From Natronorubrum bangense (lineage in GTDB: Archaea; Halobacteriota; Halobacteria; Halobacteriales; Natrialbaceae), in contig NZ_CP031305.1 in NCBI RefSeq assembly GCF_004799645.1, positions 2,232,001 through 2,296,000 of the forward strand: a DNA stretch of 64,000 nucleotides, read 5' to 3'. Under the pieces are notes generated by a model. It saw nothing but the letters and a program-made list of their open reading frames with translations, searched no databases and was not told where the DNA came from. A program made the position numbers and the translations under genes. This document shows positions 25,385-33,949 of the stretch, in pieces. Numbering within the stretch: position 1 is the stretch's first letter; every line of letters starts with the position of its first letter.

Positions 25385-26383
25385 ATGGGGGCCGCATCCG
25401 ACTCCGCTCAAACAGCCGACGACGAGATGGGGCCACTCGAGCGGTGGACTCACGGCGTCGTCAACGATCAGGAAAAGCGCAACCGACTGTACAAAGCGCT
25501 GTTCTACGTTGCAGCGGCGTTTTTCCTCGTCACGACGCTGTTCCCGTTCTACTGGCTGTTAGTGTTGGCACTGACACCCAGCGTTCGACAGGCGGATTGG
25601 AACGTCTCGATCCCGCTGCTTGGCGAGGTCCCGTTCCCGACGCCACAGGGGTTCAACGTCCACGCGTTCGTCGAGGTGTTCCAACAGGTGCCGTTCCACC
25701 TCTACGTGTTCAACAGCTTCGTGCTCGCGACAGCAACGACGATCATCGTCTTGCTCCTCGCGAGTCTCGCCGGCTACGTCTTCGGCCGCCTCGAGTTCCC
25801 CGGCCGCGGCCTGATGATGCTCGCCATCCTGGCAGTGTCGTACTTCCCGCCAGCGGCGTTCCTGATCCCGCTGTTCGATGCGTTCCTCGGGAACGCAGTC
25901 GTCGTTCCGTTCCTCGGGATCGAACTGTTCGAACCGCCACGGCTCGTCAACACGCCGGGGTCGATGATCATGCCCTTTAGCGCGTTGTTCCTGCCGCTGT
26001 CGATTTTCATCCTCACCACGTTCTACGCACAGATCCCAGACGGGCTCGAGGATGCGGCACGCGTCGAGGGAACGACCAGACTGGGCGCGCTGTTTCGCGT
26101 GATCATGCCGCTTTCGGCACCCGGTGTCGCCACGGCGGCCGTGTTGACGTTCATCGCCGTCTACAACGAGTACTTCTTCAGCTCGATTATGGCGCTGAAC
26201 AACCAGCCCGACCAGTGGTCGCCACTGGTGGGCGGGATCTTGAGCTACCAGACCCAGTATACGACGGACTTCAACCTGATGGCAGCCGCCAGCATCGTCG
26301 GCGTGTTGCCCATGCTGATCATCGTCGTGGTCGCACAGGAAAAGATCGTGAGCGGACTGACCGAGGGCGCACTCAAAGAGTAA
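25385..26383 (+). CDS. Sugar ABC transporter permease (MalG type)
   Basis: A 332-residue permease of the MalG type with six predicted helices. The EAA loop is IPDGLEDAARVEGTTRLGALFRVIMPLSAPGVATAAVLTFI (about residues 217-257). The closing GLTEGALKE matches the 'GLTxGAVKG' end of the family. It pairs with the MalF-type permease whose stop is 1 nt before this start. The loop between the first two helices is longer than in bacterial MalG and holds a VGEVPFPTPQG-like section. Confidence 0.9.
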   Translation: MGAASDSAQTADDEMGPLERWTHGVVNDQEKRNRLYKALFYVAAAFFLVTTLFPFYWLLVLALTPSVRQADWNVSIPLLGEVPFPTPQGFNVHAFVEVFQQVPFHLYVFNSFVLATATTIIVLLLASLAGYVFGRLEFPGRGLMMLAILAVSYFPPAAFLIPLFDAFLGNAVVVPFLGIELFEPPRLVNTPGSMIMPFSALFLPLSIFILTTFYAQIPDGLEDAARVEGTTRLGALFRVIMPLSAPGVATAAVLTFIAVYNEYFFSSIMALNNQPDQWSPLVGGILSYQTQYTTDFNLMAAASIVGVLPMLIIVVVAQEKIVSGLTEGALKE

Positions 26384-26385
26384 TC

Positions 26386-27600
26386 ATGGCACGAGTACAC
26401 TTAGACGACGTAACGAAACGCTACGAAGATATCATCGCCGTCAACGAGATGAACCTCGAGATTCGGGACGGCGAGTTCGTCTGTCTCGTCGGCCCCTCCG
26501 GCTGTGGCAAGTCGACGACGATGGAGACAATCGCCGGGCTGACGAAACCGACGGAGGGAACGGTAACGATCGGTGAGACAGACGTCACCACTCTGCCGCC
26601 GAAAGACCGTGGGGTCTCGATGGTCTTCCAGAACATCGCCCTGTTTCCCCACATGGACGTCTACGACAACATCTCCTTTGGCCTCCGACTGCGGAAGTTC
26701 GACAAAGACGAGATCGATCGTCGTGTCCAGGAGGCCTCCGATGTTGTCCAGCTCGAGGGAATGTTAGATCGGGAGCCAAACGAGCTTTCGGGCGGCCAAC
26801 AACAGCGTGTTGCGATCGCACGCGCGATCGTCCGCAAACCCGACGTCTTCCTGATGGACGAACCCCTCGCCAATCTGGACGCGAAGCTGCGCGTCCACAT
26901 GCGCACCGAACTCCAGCGACTCCACAAACAGCTGGATACGACGATCATCTACGTCACTCACGACCAGGCCGAGGCGATGACGATGTCCGATCGGATCGCG
27001 GTCATCAACGCCGGCGAACTCCAACAGATCGATCCGCCGCTGGTCTGTTACAACGAGCCCGCAAACCGGTTCGTCGCCGGTTTCATCGGTTCGCCGTCGA
27101 TGAACTTCGTCGAGGGCGAGCTGACCGGCGACGGACTCACGACCGACCACTTCGACCTCGAGTTCGATCCGACCGATCTCGACACGGCTGCAGATGACGT
27201 CACGATGGGCGTTCGGCCGGAGGACATCTACCTCGAGCGCGAGGCCGACTCGGCGACGAGCACGTCCGAGACGATCGAGGCGCGAACGGACGTCCTCGAG
27301 CCGATGGGTGATGAGATCTTCATTTACCTCTCGCTCGACGGCGCGAGCAGCGAGATGATGACCAGCGACGAGGCCTCGACCGCGTCGAACCAGCTCCTGA
27401 TGAGCGTCGATCCGGACACGGAGATCGAGGCAGACGAATCCGTGTCGGTCGTTCTCGATCGATCGAAGATTCACCTGTTCGAGACAGCCTCGGGAACGGC
27501 GATCACGCACGGAATCGCTGCGCTTTCAGCCCAACAGTCGCCAGCGGCGGGCTCGTCGGGCGTCGCTCCGGAGGCCGAATCGGGAGGCCAACATGAGTGA
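26386..27600 (+). CDS. Sugar ABC transporter ATP-binding protein (MalK/UgpC type)
   Basis: A 404-residue ATPase. It has Walker A GPSGCGKST (about residues 36-44), a Q-loop in VFQNIALFPHMDVYDN, signature LSGGQQQRVAIARAI (about 134-148), Walker B VFLMDEPLANLDAKLR and the switch histidine in YVTHDQAEAM. A C-terminal TOBE-type domain (about 240-370) is followed by a 30-residue Ser/Ala/Gly-rich tail. The protein powers uptake by the two permeases. The ATG at 26386 follows the permease stop by two bases. The end overlaps the small membrane protein gene by 8 nt. Confidence 0.92.
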   Translation: MARVHLDDVTKRYEDIIAVNEMNLEIRDGEFVCLVGPSGCGKSTTMETIAGLTKPTEGTVTIGETDVTTLPPKDRGVSMVFQNIALFPHMDVYDNISFGLRLRKFDKDEIDRRVQEASDVVQLEGMLDREPNELSGGQQQRVAIARAIVRKPDVFLMDEPLANLDAKLRVHMRTELQRLHKQLDTTIIYVTHDQAEAMTMSDRIAVINAGELQQIDPPLVCYNEPANRFVAGFIGSPSMNFVEGELTGDGLTTDHFDLEFDPTDLDTAADDVTMGVRPEDIYLEREADSATSTSETIEARTDVLEPMGDEIFIYLSLDGASSEMMTSDEASTASNQLLMSVDPDTEIEADESVSVVLDRSKIHLFETASGTAITHGIAALSAQQSPAAGSSGVAPEAESGGQHE

Positions 27601-27796
27601 GGTCGTCGCGCTCATCTACTACGGCGGGCTGACGGTCCTGTTTTTCTTCTGGATCTACGGGATCGTCTCGTTCGCACTCGACGTCAAAAACAAGATCATC
27701 CCCGTACTGCTGCAGTATCGACGCGCAAGAACCGAACGCAGCCGACAACAGGAACACGACAATGAGAGACAGGAACGAGAAGAGCAGTTGTACTGA
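27593..27796 (+). CDS. Small membrane protein embedded in the sugar ABC operon (67 aa)
   Basis: A 67-residue protein with one hydrophobic helix (ALIYYGGLTVLFFFWIYGIVSFAL, about residues 6-29) followed by a basic and then Gln/Glu/Arg-rich tail that should form a coil in the cytoplasm. Its start overlaps the ATPase gene end by eight bases, so expression is tied to the transporter. It lacks a recognised family. A natural guess is an accessory or regulatory subunit of the transporter. The frame is kept open by its own good coding sequence and ends 60 nt before the next gene. Confidence 0.75.
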   Translation: MSEVVALIYYGGLTVLFFFWIYGIVSFALDVKNKIIPVLLQYRRARTERSRQQEHDNERQEREEQLY

Positions 27797-27856
27797 GCGC
27801 AGCGACGACGCCCGGTCGCAGCGAGCCCCCGACGCGACCGAACCAGTGGAGGAGCG

Positions 27857-28939
27857 ATGACATCGGAGCCGCCAGCCGTCCGAACCGGCATCGTTGGCCT
27901 CGGCAACATCGGCCAGTATCACGCCGATCGCCTCGAGGAACTCGGTGTTCCGATCGTCGGCGGGATGGACGTCTCGGCCGAGGCCCGCGACCGGTTCGCC
28001 GAGCGCTACGACGTCGATGTCTACGACGATCATCACGACCTCTACGACGTCGCCGACGCCGTCGTGATCACGACCCCGAACAAGTTCCACGAGGCCTACG
28101 CCGTCGACGCCTTCGAGCGCGATCTCCATACGCTCCTCGAGAAGCCACTGGCACACTCGGTCGAGAGCGCCGAACGGATCGCCGCGGCGGCTGAAACGAC
28201 TGACGGAACGTGCATGATCGGCTTCAACAACCGGTTCCGAAACACGGTTCGGCTCCTCAAAGAGCGAATCGACAGCGGCCAACTCGGCGAGATCACCCAC
28301 GTCGAGGCCAACTACGTCCGCCGGCGTGGCATCCCCGGCCGCGGCTCGTGGTTCACCCGGCGCGAGATCTCCGGCGGCGGCGCGCTCATCGACCTCGGCG
28401 TCCACGCCATCGACCTCGCGCTGTACTTACTCGGTGAACCGACCGTCGAGGAAGTCTCGGGTGTCACCCGATCGGAGTTCGGCTCCCGCGAGGAGTATAC
28501 GTATCTCGAGATGTGGGGCGACGACAGCGGTCCTGACGCGTTCGACGTCGACGACTCTGCCAGCGGCTTCATCCGCTGTGCGGACAACCGAACGATCTCA
28601 CTCGAGGTTGCATGGGCCACGAATCGGCCGCCGACCCACGACTTCGTCGTCCGAGGAACGGAGGCCGCGGCCCGATTCGACCTGCTCGAGAACGAACTCA
28701 CGATCCACTCGGCGAGTTCCGACGGCGCTGATCACTTCGTCGATACGACGATCGAACCGGCGGAGAACGATCCACACGCGGACGAACAGCGGGCGTTCTT
28801 CGAGGCAATCGACGCCGGGCGAACCGTCGGTGGCGGCGTCGAGCAAGCGCTGACCGTACAGCAGATCGTCGACGCCATCTATCGCTCGAGCGAGGACGGG
28901 CAGACGGTCGCGGTGAAAGAGCCCCCACGGGCTCACTAA
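27857..28939 (+). CDS. Gfo/Idh/MocA family sugar oxidoreductase (operon member)
   Basis: A 360-residue NAD(P)-dependent oxidoreductase. The Rossmann start is TGIVGLGNIGQYHADRL (about residues 9-25), the conserved EKPLAH segment (about 95-100) carries the catalytic-site lysine, and the C-terminal domain has GGGALIDLGVHAIDLALYLLG (about 173-193) with its conserved Asp and His. Such enzymes oxidise sugars or polyols, often at C3. A GGAGG ribosome-binding site lies at 27848-27852. It is the last gene of the TrmB-linked ABC operon, so it probably acts on the imported sugar. Confidence 0.9.
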   Translation: MTSEPPAVRTGIVGLGNIGQYHADRLEELGVPIVGGMDVSAEARDRFAERYDVDVYDDHHDLYDVADAVVITTPNKFHEAYAVDAFERDLHTLLEKPLAHSVESAERIAAAAETTDGTCMIGFNNRFRNTVRLLKERIDSGQLGEITHVEANYVRRRGIPGRGSWFTRREISGGGALIDLGVHAIDLALYLLGEPTVEEVSGVTRSEFGSREEYTYLEMWGDDSGPDAFDVDDSASGFIRCADNRTISLEVAWATNRPPTHDFVVRGTEAAARFDLLENELTIHSASSDGADHFVDTTIEPAENDPHADEQRAFFEAIDAGRTVGGGVEQALTVQQIVDAIYRSSEDGQTVAVKEPPRAH

Positions 28940-29031
28940 CACCGGACGCCGGACACACGCACGCATTCGGCGTGGTCCGGACCAGCGCGTTCGCTCTGGA
29001 AGAGAACGAAATCGGCATGTAGAGGCATGTC

Positions 29032-29046
29032 TGGAATTTAATTCCA
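29032..29046. promoter_or_regulatory. Palindrome TGGAATT-T-AATTCCA upstream of the sugar isomerase gene
   Basis: Seven-base arms are exactly complementary around one central base. The palindrome ends 17 nt before the TATA box TTTATAC (29064-29070), which is at leaderless distance from the ATG at 29096. A longer pair, AGAGGCAT (29021-29028) and ATGCCTCT (29086-29093), flanks the whole promoter. Confidence 0.45.
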
Positions 29047-29063
29047 ATATCAAATCCGATGAA

Positions 29064-29070
29064 TTTATAC
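29064..29070 (+). promoter_or_regulatory. TATA box of the sugar isomerase gene
   Basis: TTTATAC is centred 29 nt before the ATG, giving a leaderless mRNA. It separates this gene from the ABC operon as its own transcription unit. Confidence 0.6.
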
Positions 29071-29095
29071 GGAGAAAGCGCTTCAATGCCTCTGT

Positions 29096-30058
29096 ATGGA
29101 TATCGGCGTTCACACCCCACCACTGGCAGATGAATCGCTCGAGGGAGCCCTCGACTACCTTTCTGAGATCGGCGTCGACGCAATCGAACCCGGCGTCGGC
29201 GGCTACCCTGGCGACGCCCACCTCGTCCGCCGAGACTACCTCGACGACGAGGACGCCCAGGCAGAACTGCACGACCTCCTCGACGAGTACGATATGCGCG
29301 TAAGCGCACTTGCGACCCACAACAACCCGCTGCATCCGGACGACGAGCAGGCCGAAACCGCGGATACGGAACTGCGCGAAGCGATCCGTCTCGCCGACCA
29401 GTTCGGCGTCGACACCGTCACCTGCTTCTCGGGCCTGCCGGCCGGCGGCCCCGACGACGAGGTGCCGAACTGGATCACCGCCCCGTGGCCGAGCGAACAT
29501 GCCGACGCCCACGAGTACCAGTGGGACGTTGCGATCGAGTACTGGGCCGACCTCGCGGCGTTCGCCGACGACCACGGCGTCGACCTCGCGCTCGAGATGC
29601 ACCCCAACATGCTCGTCTATGAACCCCACGGGATGGCTCGCCTGCGCGAGGCGACGAACGAACGCGTCGGTGCGAACTTCGACCCCTCACACCTGTACTG
29701 GCAGGGGATTTCGATCACCGATGCGATCCGCTATCTCGACGACGCGATCCACCACTTCCACGCCAAGGACACGCGGATCTACGAGGAGCAGGCCCGGGAG
29801 AAAGGCGTTCTCGACACGACTGACTACGACGACGAGCCCAACCGGTCGTGGCTGTTCCGTTCGGTCGGCTACGGCCACGGCGAAGAACACTGGAAAGACG
29901 TCGTTTCGACGCTGCGGATGGTCGGTTACGACGGCGCGCTGAGCATCGAACACGAGGACTCGCTGACCAGTTCGCGGGAAGGCCTCGAGAAGGCAGTCAA
30001 CCTCCTCGAGCGCGCGGTCTTTCGCGAACAGCCCGGCGAGGCCTACTGGGCCGAGTAA
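29096..30058 (+). CDS. Sugar phosphate isomerase/epimerase (TIM barrel, IolE-like)
   Basis: A 320-residue xylose-isomerase-like TIM-barrel protein. Metal-ligand candidates are the Glu in VDLALEMHPNML (about residues 161-172), the Asp/His in VGANFDPSHLYWQGI (about 191-205), His in IHHFHAKDTRI (about 219-229) and the C-terminal Glu in GALSIEHEDSL (about 280-290). These fit the four metal-binding positions of the AP-endonuclease-2 fold. The family isomerises or epimerises sugars, inositol derivatives or keto-sugars. It has its own promoter, but its position right after the transporter and oxidoreductase genes suggests the same pathway. Confidence 0.88.
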   Translation: MDIGVHTPPLADESLEGALDYLSEIGVDAIEPGVGGYPGDAHLVRRDYLDDEDAQAELHDLLDEYDMRVSALATHNNPLHPDDEQAETADTELREAIRLADQFGVDTVTCFSGLPAGGPDDEVPNWITAPWPSEHADAHEYQWDVAIEYWADLAAFADDHGVDLALEMHPNMLVYEPHGMARLREATNERVGANFDPSHLYWQGISITDAIRYLDDAIHHFHAKDTRIYEEQAREKGVLDTTDYDDEPNRSWLFRSVGYGHGEEHWKDVVSTLRMVGYDGALSIEHEDSLTSSREGLEKAVNLLERAVFREQPGEAYWAE

Positions 30059-30151
30059 CCGTTTCGACCGTCGGCCCCGCTGCTCCGTTCGGTCCTCACT
30101 CGCCAGCGATCGGTGGTAGGATCCGAACCTCGCTTTAGCAACGGACAGGCG

Positions 30152-32479
30152 TCATTGCCCGAGGATCGCCTGGCTCTCGAGTTGCGCCTCGCGCTCGATC
30201 TCTTGGAGGATCGGGTAGCCGTCACGAGTCACGTCCGCATCGGTTCCGCTGACGCGGTCCCACGTGCCGTCGAAGTCGAACGCGGCCACCAGCGCCTCGT
30301 CCAGATCGTCGCCCTGCATTCGTTCGGTGTCGAGTCCGTTGTCGCCCGGTGATCCGGCGCTCTGGGTCTGTCCCGTTGCGGTCACGTCCCAGTAAACCTC
30401 GTCTACAGCGCCATCGTTCACGCCGATAGCACCGCCGACATCGACGGCACCGTCGACCGGACCAGCCGCGTAGGACTCGGTGATTTCGCTGCCGGATTCG
30501 TTCTCGCCGACGAGGCCACCGACCTCGGCGTCACCACAAACGTCGGCGATGGAGTACGACTGGTCGATCGTCGCTCCGTCGTTGTTCTCACCGACGAGGC
30601 CGCCAACCTGCTCCTTGCCGTCGACGCTTCCCGCGGCGAACGATCGTACGATTTCGCCGTCGTCGTCGTTCTCGCCGACGAGGCCGCCGACCTCCTCGAC
30701 CCCGATGACGTCGCCAGTAGCAAACGAGTCCTCGACGGTGGCGTTCTCGTCGTTTGTCCCGACCAATCCGCCGATCTGTTTTACGTGACCGGTAACGGTA
30801 CCCGTCGCGTGCGATCGGGCGATCAGCCCGCCGACTTCGTCTCCGTCGTCGTTTTCGCCGACGAGGCCGCCGACCTCTTCGTCCCCGCTGACGTCGCCGG
30901 TCGCGACGGAGTCCTCGATCACGCCACCTGCGTTGTGCTGGCCGACGAGGCCGCCGATCTCCTCGCTCCCGTTGGGGGCGTCCGAGGCGTCCACATCCCC
31001 GTGGGCTGCACACCGCTTGATGATGCCGTTGTCGTCGTTCTCGCCGACCAGTCCGCCGTACTCGCCGATCAGTCCCACCGAGTCCGCCGACGCCCGCACG
31101 TCGCCGAACGCTTCACAGTCCACGACCGCGGTGCCGTTGTCGAAGGAGGCATCAACCTCTCCGACAAGTCCCCCGATATCGTTGGTGAAACCGAGGACGT
31201 CCCCGCGGGCGACGGAGTCCTCGAGGCGTGCGCCGTTTCGCATCTGGCCGATGAGCCCGCCGGCCTGCCCGACAGCGTCGTTGGGTTCGGCCGCCGGCTC
31301 TTCTCCTTCCTCGACGAAGACGTCCGCCTCACAGCCGATGACGAGCGCGACATCCGATTCGTCGACCCCGTCCTCGACGCCGCCGTCGACCTCGCCGATG
31401 AGGCCGCCGACGAACGCGTCGAACTCGATTTCGTCGCGGCGTTCCAGAAGGACTGCGCCGTCGTTGATGACGTCACCACCGATCGCCGAACATCCATCGA
31501 CGGTGCCGGCAAACATCTTGCCGATCAACGCGCCGGTGTCGGTCAGTCCGGTGATATCGACGTCGCGGAGTTCGACGCCCGACACGTGGGCAGTGTTCGT
31601 CGCGCCGAACAGCCCGACCTGGTTCCGCTCGCGGTCGATACAGAGTCCGTAGATCTCGTAGCCGTCGCCGTCGAGCGTCCCGGTAAACGGTTCGTCGTCG
31701 ACGATCGGCTCGTTCGGAGCGCCGTCCTTGTCGACGCCGCCAAGTTCGCCATCCGTGCCGATCGGCTCGAATCCCGAACCGTCGTTCCACACGCGAGTCA
31801 CACTCGCGTCGATATCGGCAACGAGGCGATACGTGCCGTCGAGTGGGATGCCCGCTGCGGTTTCGATCGCCTGGAGTTGTTCGACAGTCCCGACGTGGTC
31901 GCCGTCGGTCTGTGCGTCCTCCGCGATCCCGTAGGCGACCGCGACGTCCTCGCCGTCGACGTCGACGGTGGCCTCGATCTCGGCGTCCGTGAACGTAAAG
32001 TTCACGTCCGTTCGTGAGTCGCTGACCAACCGTTCGGCGGCCGCGTACAGACGTTGTCCGTCGAGTTCGAACTCGCCGTTGAGGACACACACTACGCGCA
32101 CGTCCGTCGGGGAGACACCACAAACCTCGAGCGAAAACGCACCGCCATCCGTCTCTTCGGTATCGAGCACAGTCCCATCGTCGGCCAGCGCCCGCACAAC
32201 CGCACCGTCGACGCTCGTGCCCGGAACCGATGTGGCGGCTGCGTTCCCTCTCGCTGGTCGCTTCTCGAGGACGTCAGCCGCCCGACCCGGATTGTCTCTC
32301 ACTGCCGCGTTCCCGTTGCCGGGGTTCGCTGCGACGACGACGGTTCCCTCGATCGTCGTCGACTTGCTGTTCTCAGCTGTCTGCTCGGCTCGAGCCTGTG
32401 ATGCCATACCAGGGCTGGAGAGTAGTCCGATGCCAGCCGCTCCTGTACCGACGCCGTGTAACAGTGTCCGTCGTCTCAC
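30152..32479 (-). CDS. GLUG-repeat surface protein with Tat signal
   Basis: A 775-residue secreted protein. It starts MRRRTLLHGVGTGAAGIGLLSSPGMASQARA, a twin-arginine signal with an Ala-x-Ala site. Residues about 42-165 look like an Ig-like or carboxypeptidase-regulatory domain. From about residue 286 to 715 there are about twelve GLUG units of 27-32 residues with the pattern GGLVGENDDG...SxAxGDVxG. GLUG repeats form beta-solenoids seen in adhesins and peptidases; no catalytic domain is evident. The GTG at 32479 is accepted because a TATA-like TTAAATA lies about 27 nt upstream. The gene runs against the sugar genes on both sides. Confidence 0.82.
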   Translation of the reverse strand: MRRRTLLHGVGTGAAGIGLLSSPGMASQARAEQTAENSKSTTIEGTVVVAANPGNGNAAVRDNPGRAADVLEKRPARGNAAATSVPGTSVDGAVVRALADDGTVLDTEETDGGAFSLEVCGVSPTDVRVVCVLNGEFELDGQRLYAAAERLVSDSRTDVNFTFTDAEIEATVDVDGEDVAVAYGIAEDAQTDGDHVGTVEQLQAIETAAGIPLDGTYRLVADIDASVTRVWNDGSGFEPIGTDGELGGVDKDGAPNEPIVDDEPFTGTLDGDGYEIYGLCIDRERNQVGLFGATNTAHVSGVELRDVDITGLTDTGALIGKMFAGTVDGCSAIGGDVINDGAVLLERRDEIEFDAFVGGLIGEVDGGVEDGVDESDVALVIGCEADVFVEEGEEPAAEPNDAVGQAGGLIGQMRNGARLEDSVARGDVLGFTNDIGGLVGEVDASFDNGTAVVDCEAFGDVRASADSVGLIGEYGGLVGENDDNGIIKRCAAHGDVDASDAPNGSEEIGGLVGQHNAGGVIEDSVATGDVSGDEEVGGLVGENDDGDEVGGLIARSHATGTVTGHVKQIGGLVGTNDENATVEDSFATGDVIGVEEVGGLVGENDDDGEIVRSFAAGSVDGKEQVGGLVGENNDGATIDQSYSIADVCGDAEVGGLVGENESGSEITESYAAGPVDGAVDVGGAIGVNDGAVDEVYWDVTATGQTQSAGSPGDNGLDTERMQGDDLDEALVAAFDFDGTWDRVSGTDADVTRDGYPILQEIEREAQLESQAILGQ

Positions 32480-32779
32480 GGTGATCGCTGTCCGTCGTTT
32501 GTATTTAACATCTTATATGAGTGATATATGGCCGTACAGGAGCAGCTGCGGACACGTTTTCCAGCAGTATTTCTACAGCATTGTACGAGGTGGTCCCGTG
32601 GGCTCCGAAGACATCTCGAGTCAGACAGAGAGCTATCGGTTGTGTTCCCTGACCACTGGACTTGTCTTGAAACAGAACGAAGAAAAACGACAACCGTCTC
32701 TCGAGTCGATTCATCACGGATCGTGAGACTGTCACTCGTGACGAAAAGCACTAACTACACCTATTGTGAATGAGTATGC
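32480..32779. other. Divergent intergenic region between the GLUG and oxidoreductase genes
   Basis: Three hundred bases without a gene. It holds a TATA-like element for the GLUG gene (about 32505-32511, reverse strand), the dyad GTCACTCGTGAC (32731-32742) and the shared 16-nt motif at 32752-32767. The section 32520-32720 shows no feature I can support. Confidence 0.5.
32752..32767 (+). promoter_or_regulatory. Shared motif TAACTACACCTATTGT before the second oxidoreductase
   Basis: It differs by one base from the motif at 22836-22851 before the ABC operon. Here it lies only 13-28 nt before the ATG, so it overlaps the expected TATA/start region. The effect on transcription may therefore be opposite to that at the operon. 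Confidence 0.5.
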
Positions 32780-33949
32780 ATGACGCTCGAAGTCGGTGTA
32801 CTCGGCTATCGGTTTATGGGGAAAGCCCACGCAAACGCCCTCTCGCGGCTCTCGATGTTCTTCCCGGACGCGCCGGACGTCGAGCGCAGCGTGCTCGTCG
32901 GCCGCGACGAAGACGCCCTTTCGGACGCAGCGGACCAGCTCGGATTCGAGTCGATCGCGACCGACTGGGAAGCCGTCGTCGACGACGTCGACGTCTTCTA
33001 CAATCTCGGGCCGAACCACGTCCACGCAGAGCCCTCGATCGCTGCCCTCGAGGCCGGAACGCCGGTCTTCTGTGAGAAACCCCTCGCGCCGACGCTTGCC
33101 GAGGCCGAACGAATGGCCGACGCCGCCGCCGAGGCTGGCGTTCCCAACGGTACCGCGTTCAACTACCGCTTCGTCCCCGCGATCCAGCACGCAAAGGGGC
33201 TGCTCGAGGCCGGCGAACTTGGCGAAATTCACCACGTACGCGGGCGATACCTCCAGGACTGGCTGGTCGATCCCGAGGCCCCGTGGTCGTGGCGAAACGA
33301 CGCGGAGATGGCAGGGTCGGGTGCCCTGGGCGACCTCGGTGCGCACACGGTCGATCTGCTTCGCTTTCTCGTCGGCGACGACGACCTCGCCGGCGAGATG
33401 GAACGCGTCAGCGGCCACCTCCAGACGTTCGTCGGTGAGCGACCTGTGGACGGAAGTGATGAGATGCGATCCGTGACCGTCGACGACGCCTACTCCGCGC
33501 AGGTCGAGTTCGAAAACGGCGCGATGGGGACTCTCGAAGCCTCTCGGTTCGCGACGGGGCATAAAAACGACCACACGATCGAGATCCACGGCTCGAAAGG
33601 CAGCCTGCGATTCTCCCTCGAGCGACTGAACGAACTCGAGGTACTGCGGGCCGACGAGAATCGCGGCTACGAGACGGTGCTGGTCACCGACGAGAGCGAT
33701 CCGTACGTCGACCACTGGTGGCCGCCGGGACACGTCTTGGGCTGGGAACACACCTTCGTCCACGAGAACTACGAGTTCCTCAGCGCAGTGGCAAGCGAGT
33801 CGTCGGAGACGCCTCGAAACGAAGGCGGTGAAACCGCCGGAGCTGGTGATACGTTCGAACCCAGCTTCGCGGATGGTCTCGCTGCCCAGCGCGTGCTCGA
33901 GGCAATCGAAGCGAGCGACGAGAAACGTGAGTGGGTTTCGATCAGCTAG
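32780..33949 (+). CDS. Gfo/Idh/MocA family sugar oxidoreductase (second)
   Basis: A 389-residue NAD(P)-dependent oxidoreductase. Its start VGVLGYRFMGKAHANAL (about residues 5-21) is a Rossmann motif with the phrase 'YxFMGKAHxNA' seen in a sugar dehydrogenase branch. FCEKPLAPT (about 97-105) gives the conserved lysine, and MAGSGALGDLGAHTVDLLRFL (about 178-198) gives the catalytic Asp and His. It differs clearly from the operon copy at 27857-28939, so the two likely act on different steps. The last 8 nt overlap the convergent small gene. Confidence 0.9.
   Translation: MTLEVGVLGYRFMGKAHANALSRLSMFFPDAPDVERSVLVGRDEDALSDAADQLGFESIATDWEAVVDDVDVFYNLGPNHVHAEPSIAALEAGTPVFCEKPLAPTLAEAERMADAAAEAGVPNGTAFNYRFVPAIQHAKGLLEAGELGEIHHVRGRYLQDWLVDPEAPWSWRNDAEMAGSGALGDLGAHTVDLLRFLVGDDDLAGEMERVSGHLQTFVGERPVDGSDEMRSVTVDDAYSAQVEFENGAMGTLEASRFATGHKNDHTIEIHGSKGSLRFSLERLNELEVLRADENRGYETVLVTDESDPYVDHWWPPGHVLGWEHTFVHENYEFLSAVASESSETPRNEGGETAGAGDTFEPSFADGLAAQRVLEAIEASDEKREWVSIS

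Noticed and set aside
24294..25562. A 422-codon forward frame over the first permease gene
   Set aside because: Arg/Pro/His-rich alternate frame of the MalF-type permease.
30418..31512. Possible tandem DNA repeat or CRISPR-like array
   Set aside because: The periodicity comes from codons of the GLUG protein repeats; there are no identical repeats with unique spacers.
30785..32017. A 410-codon forward frame opposite the GLUG protein gene
   Set aside because: It mirrors the GLUG repeats (ADEAADL-type strings). The reverse-strand protein has a Tat signal and true repeats.
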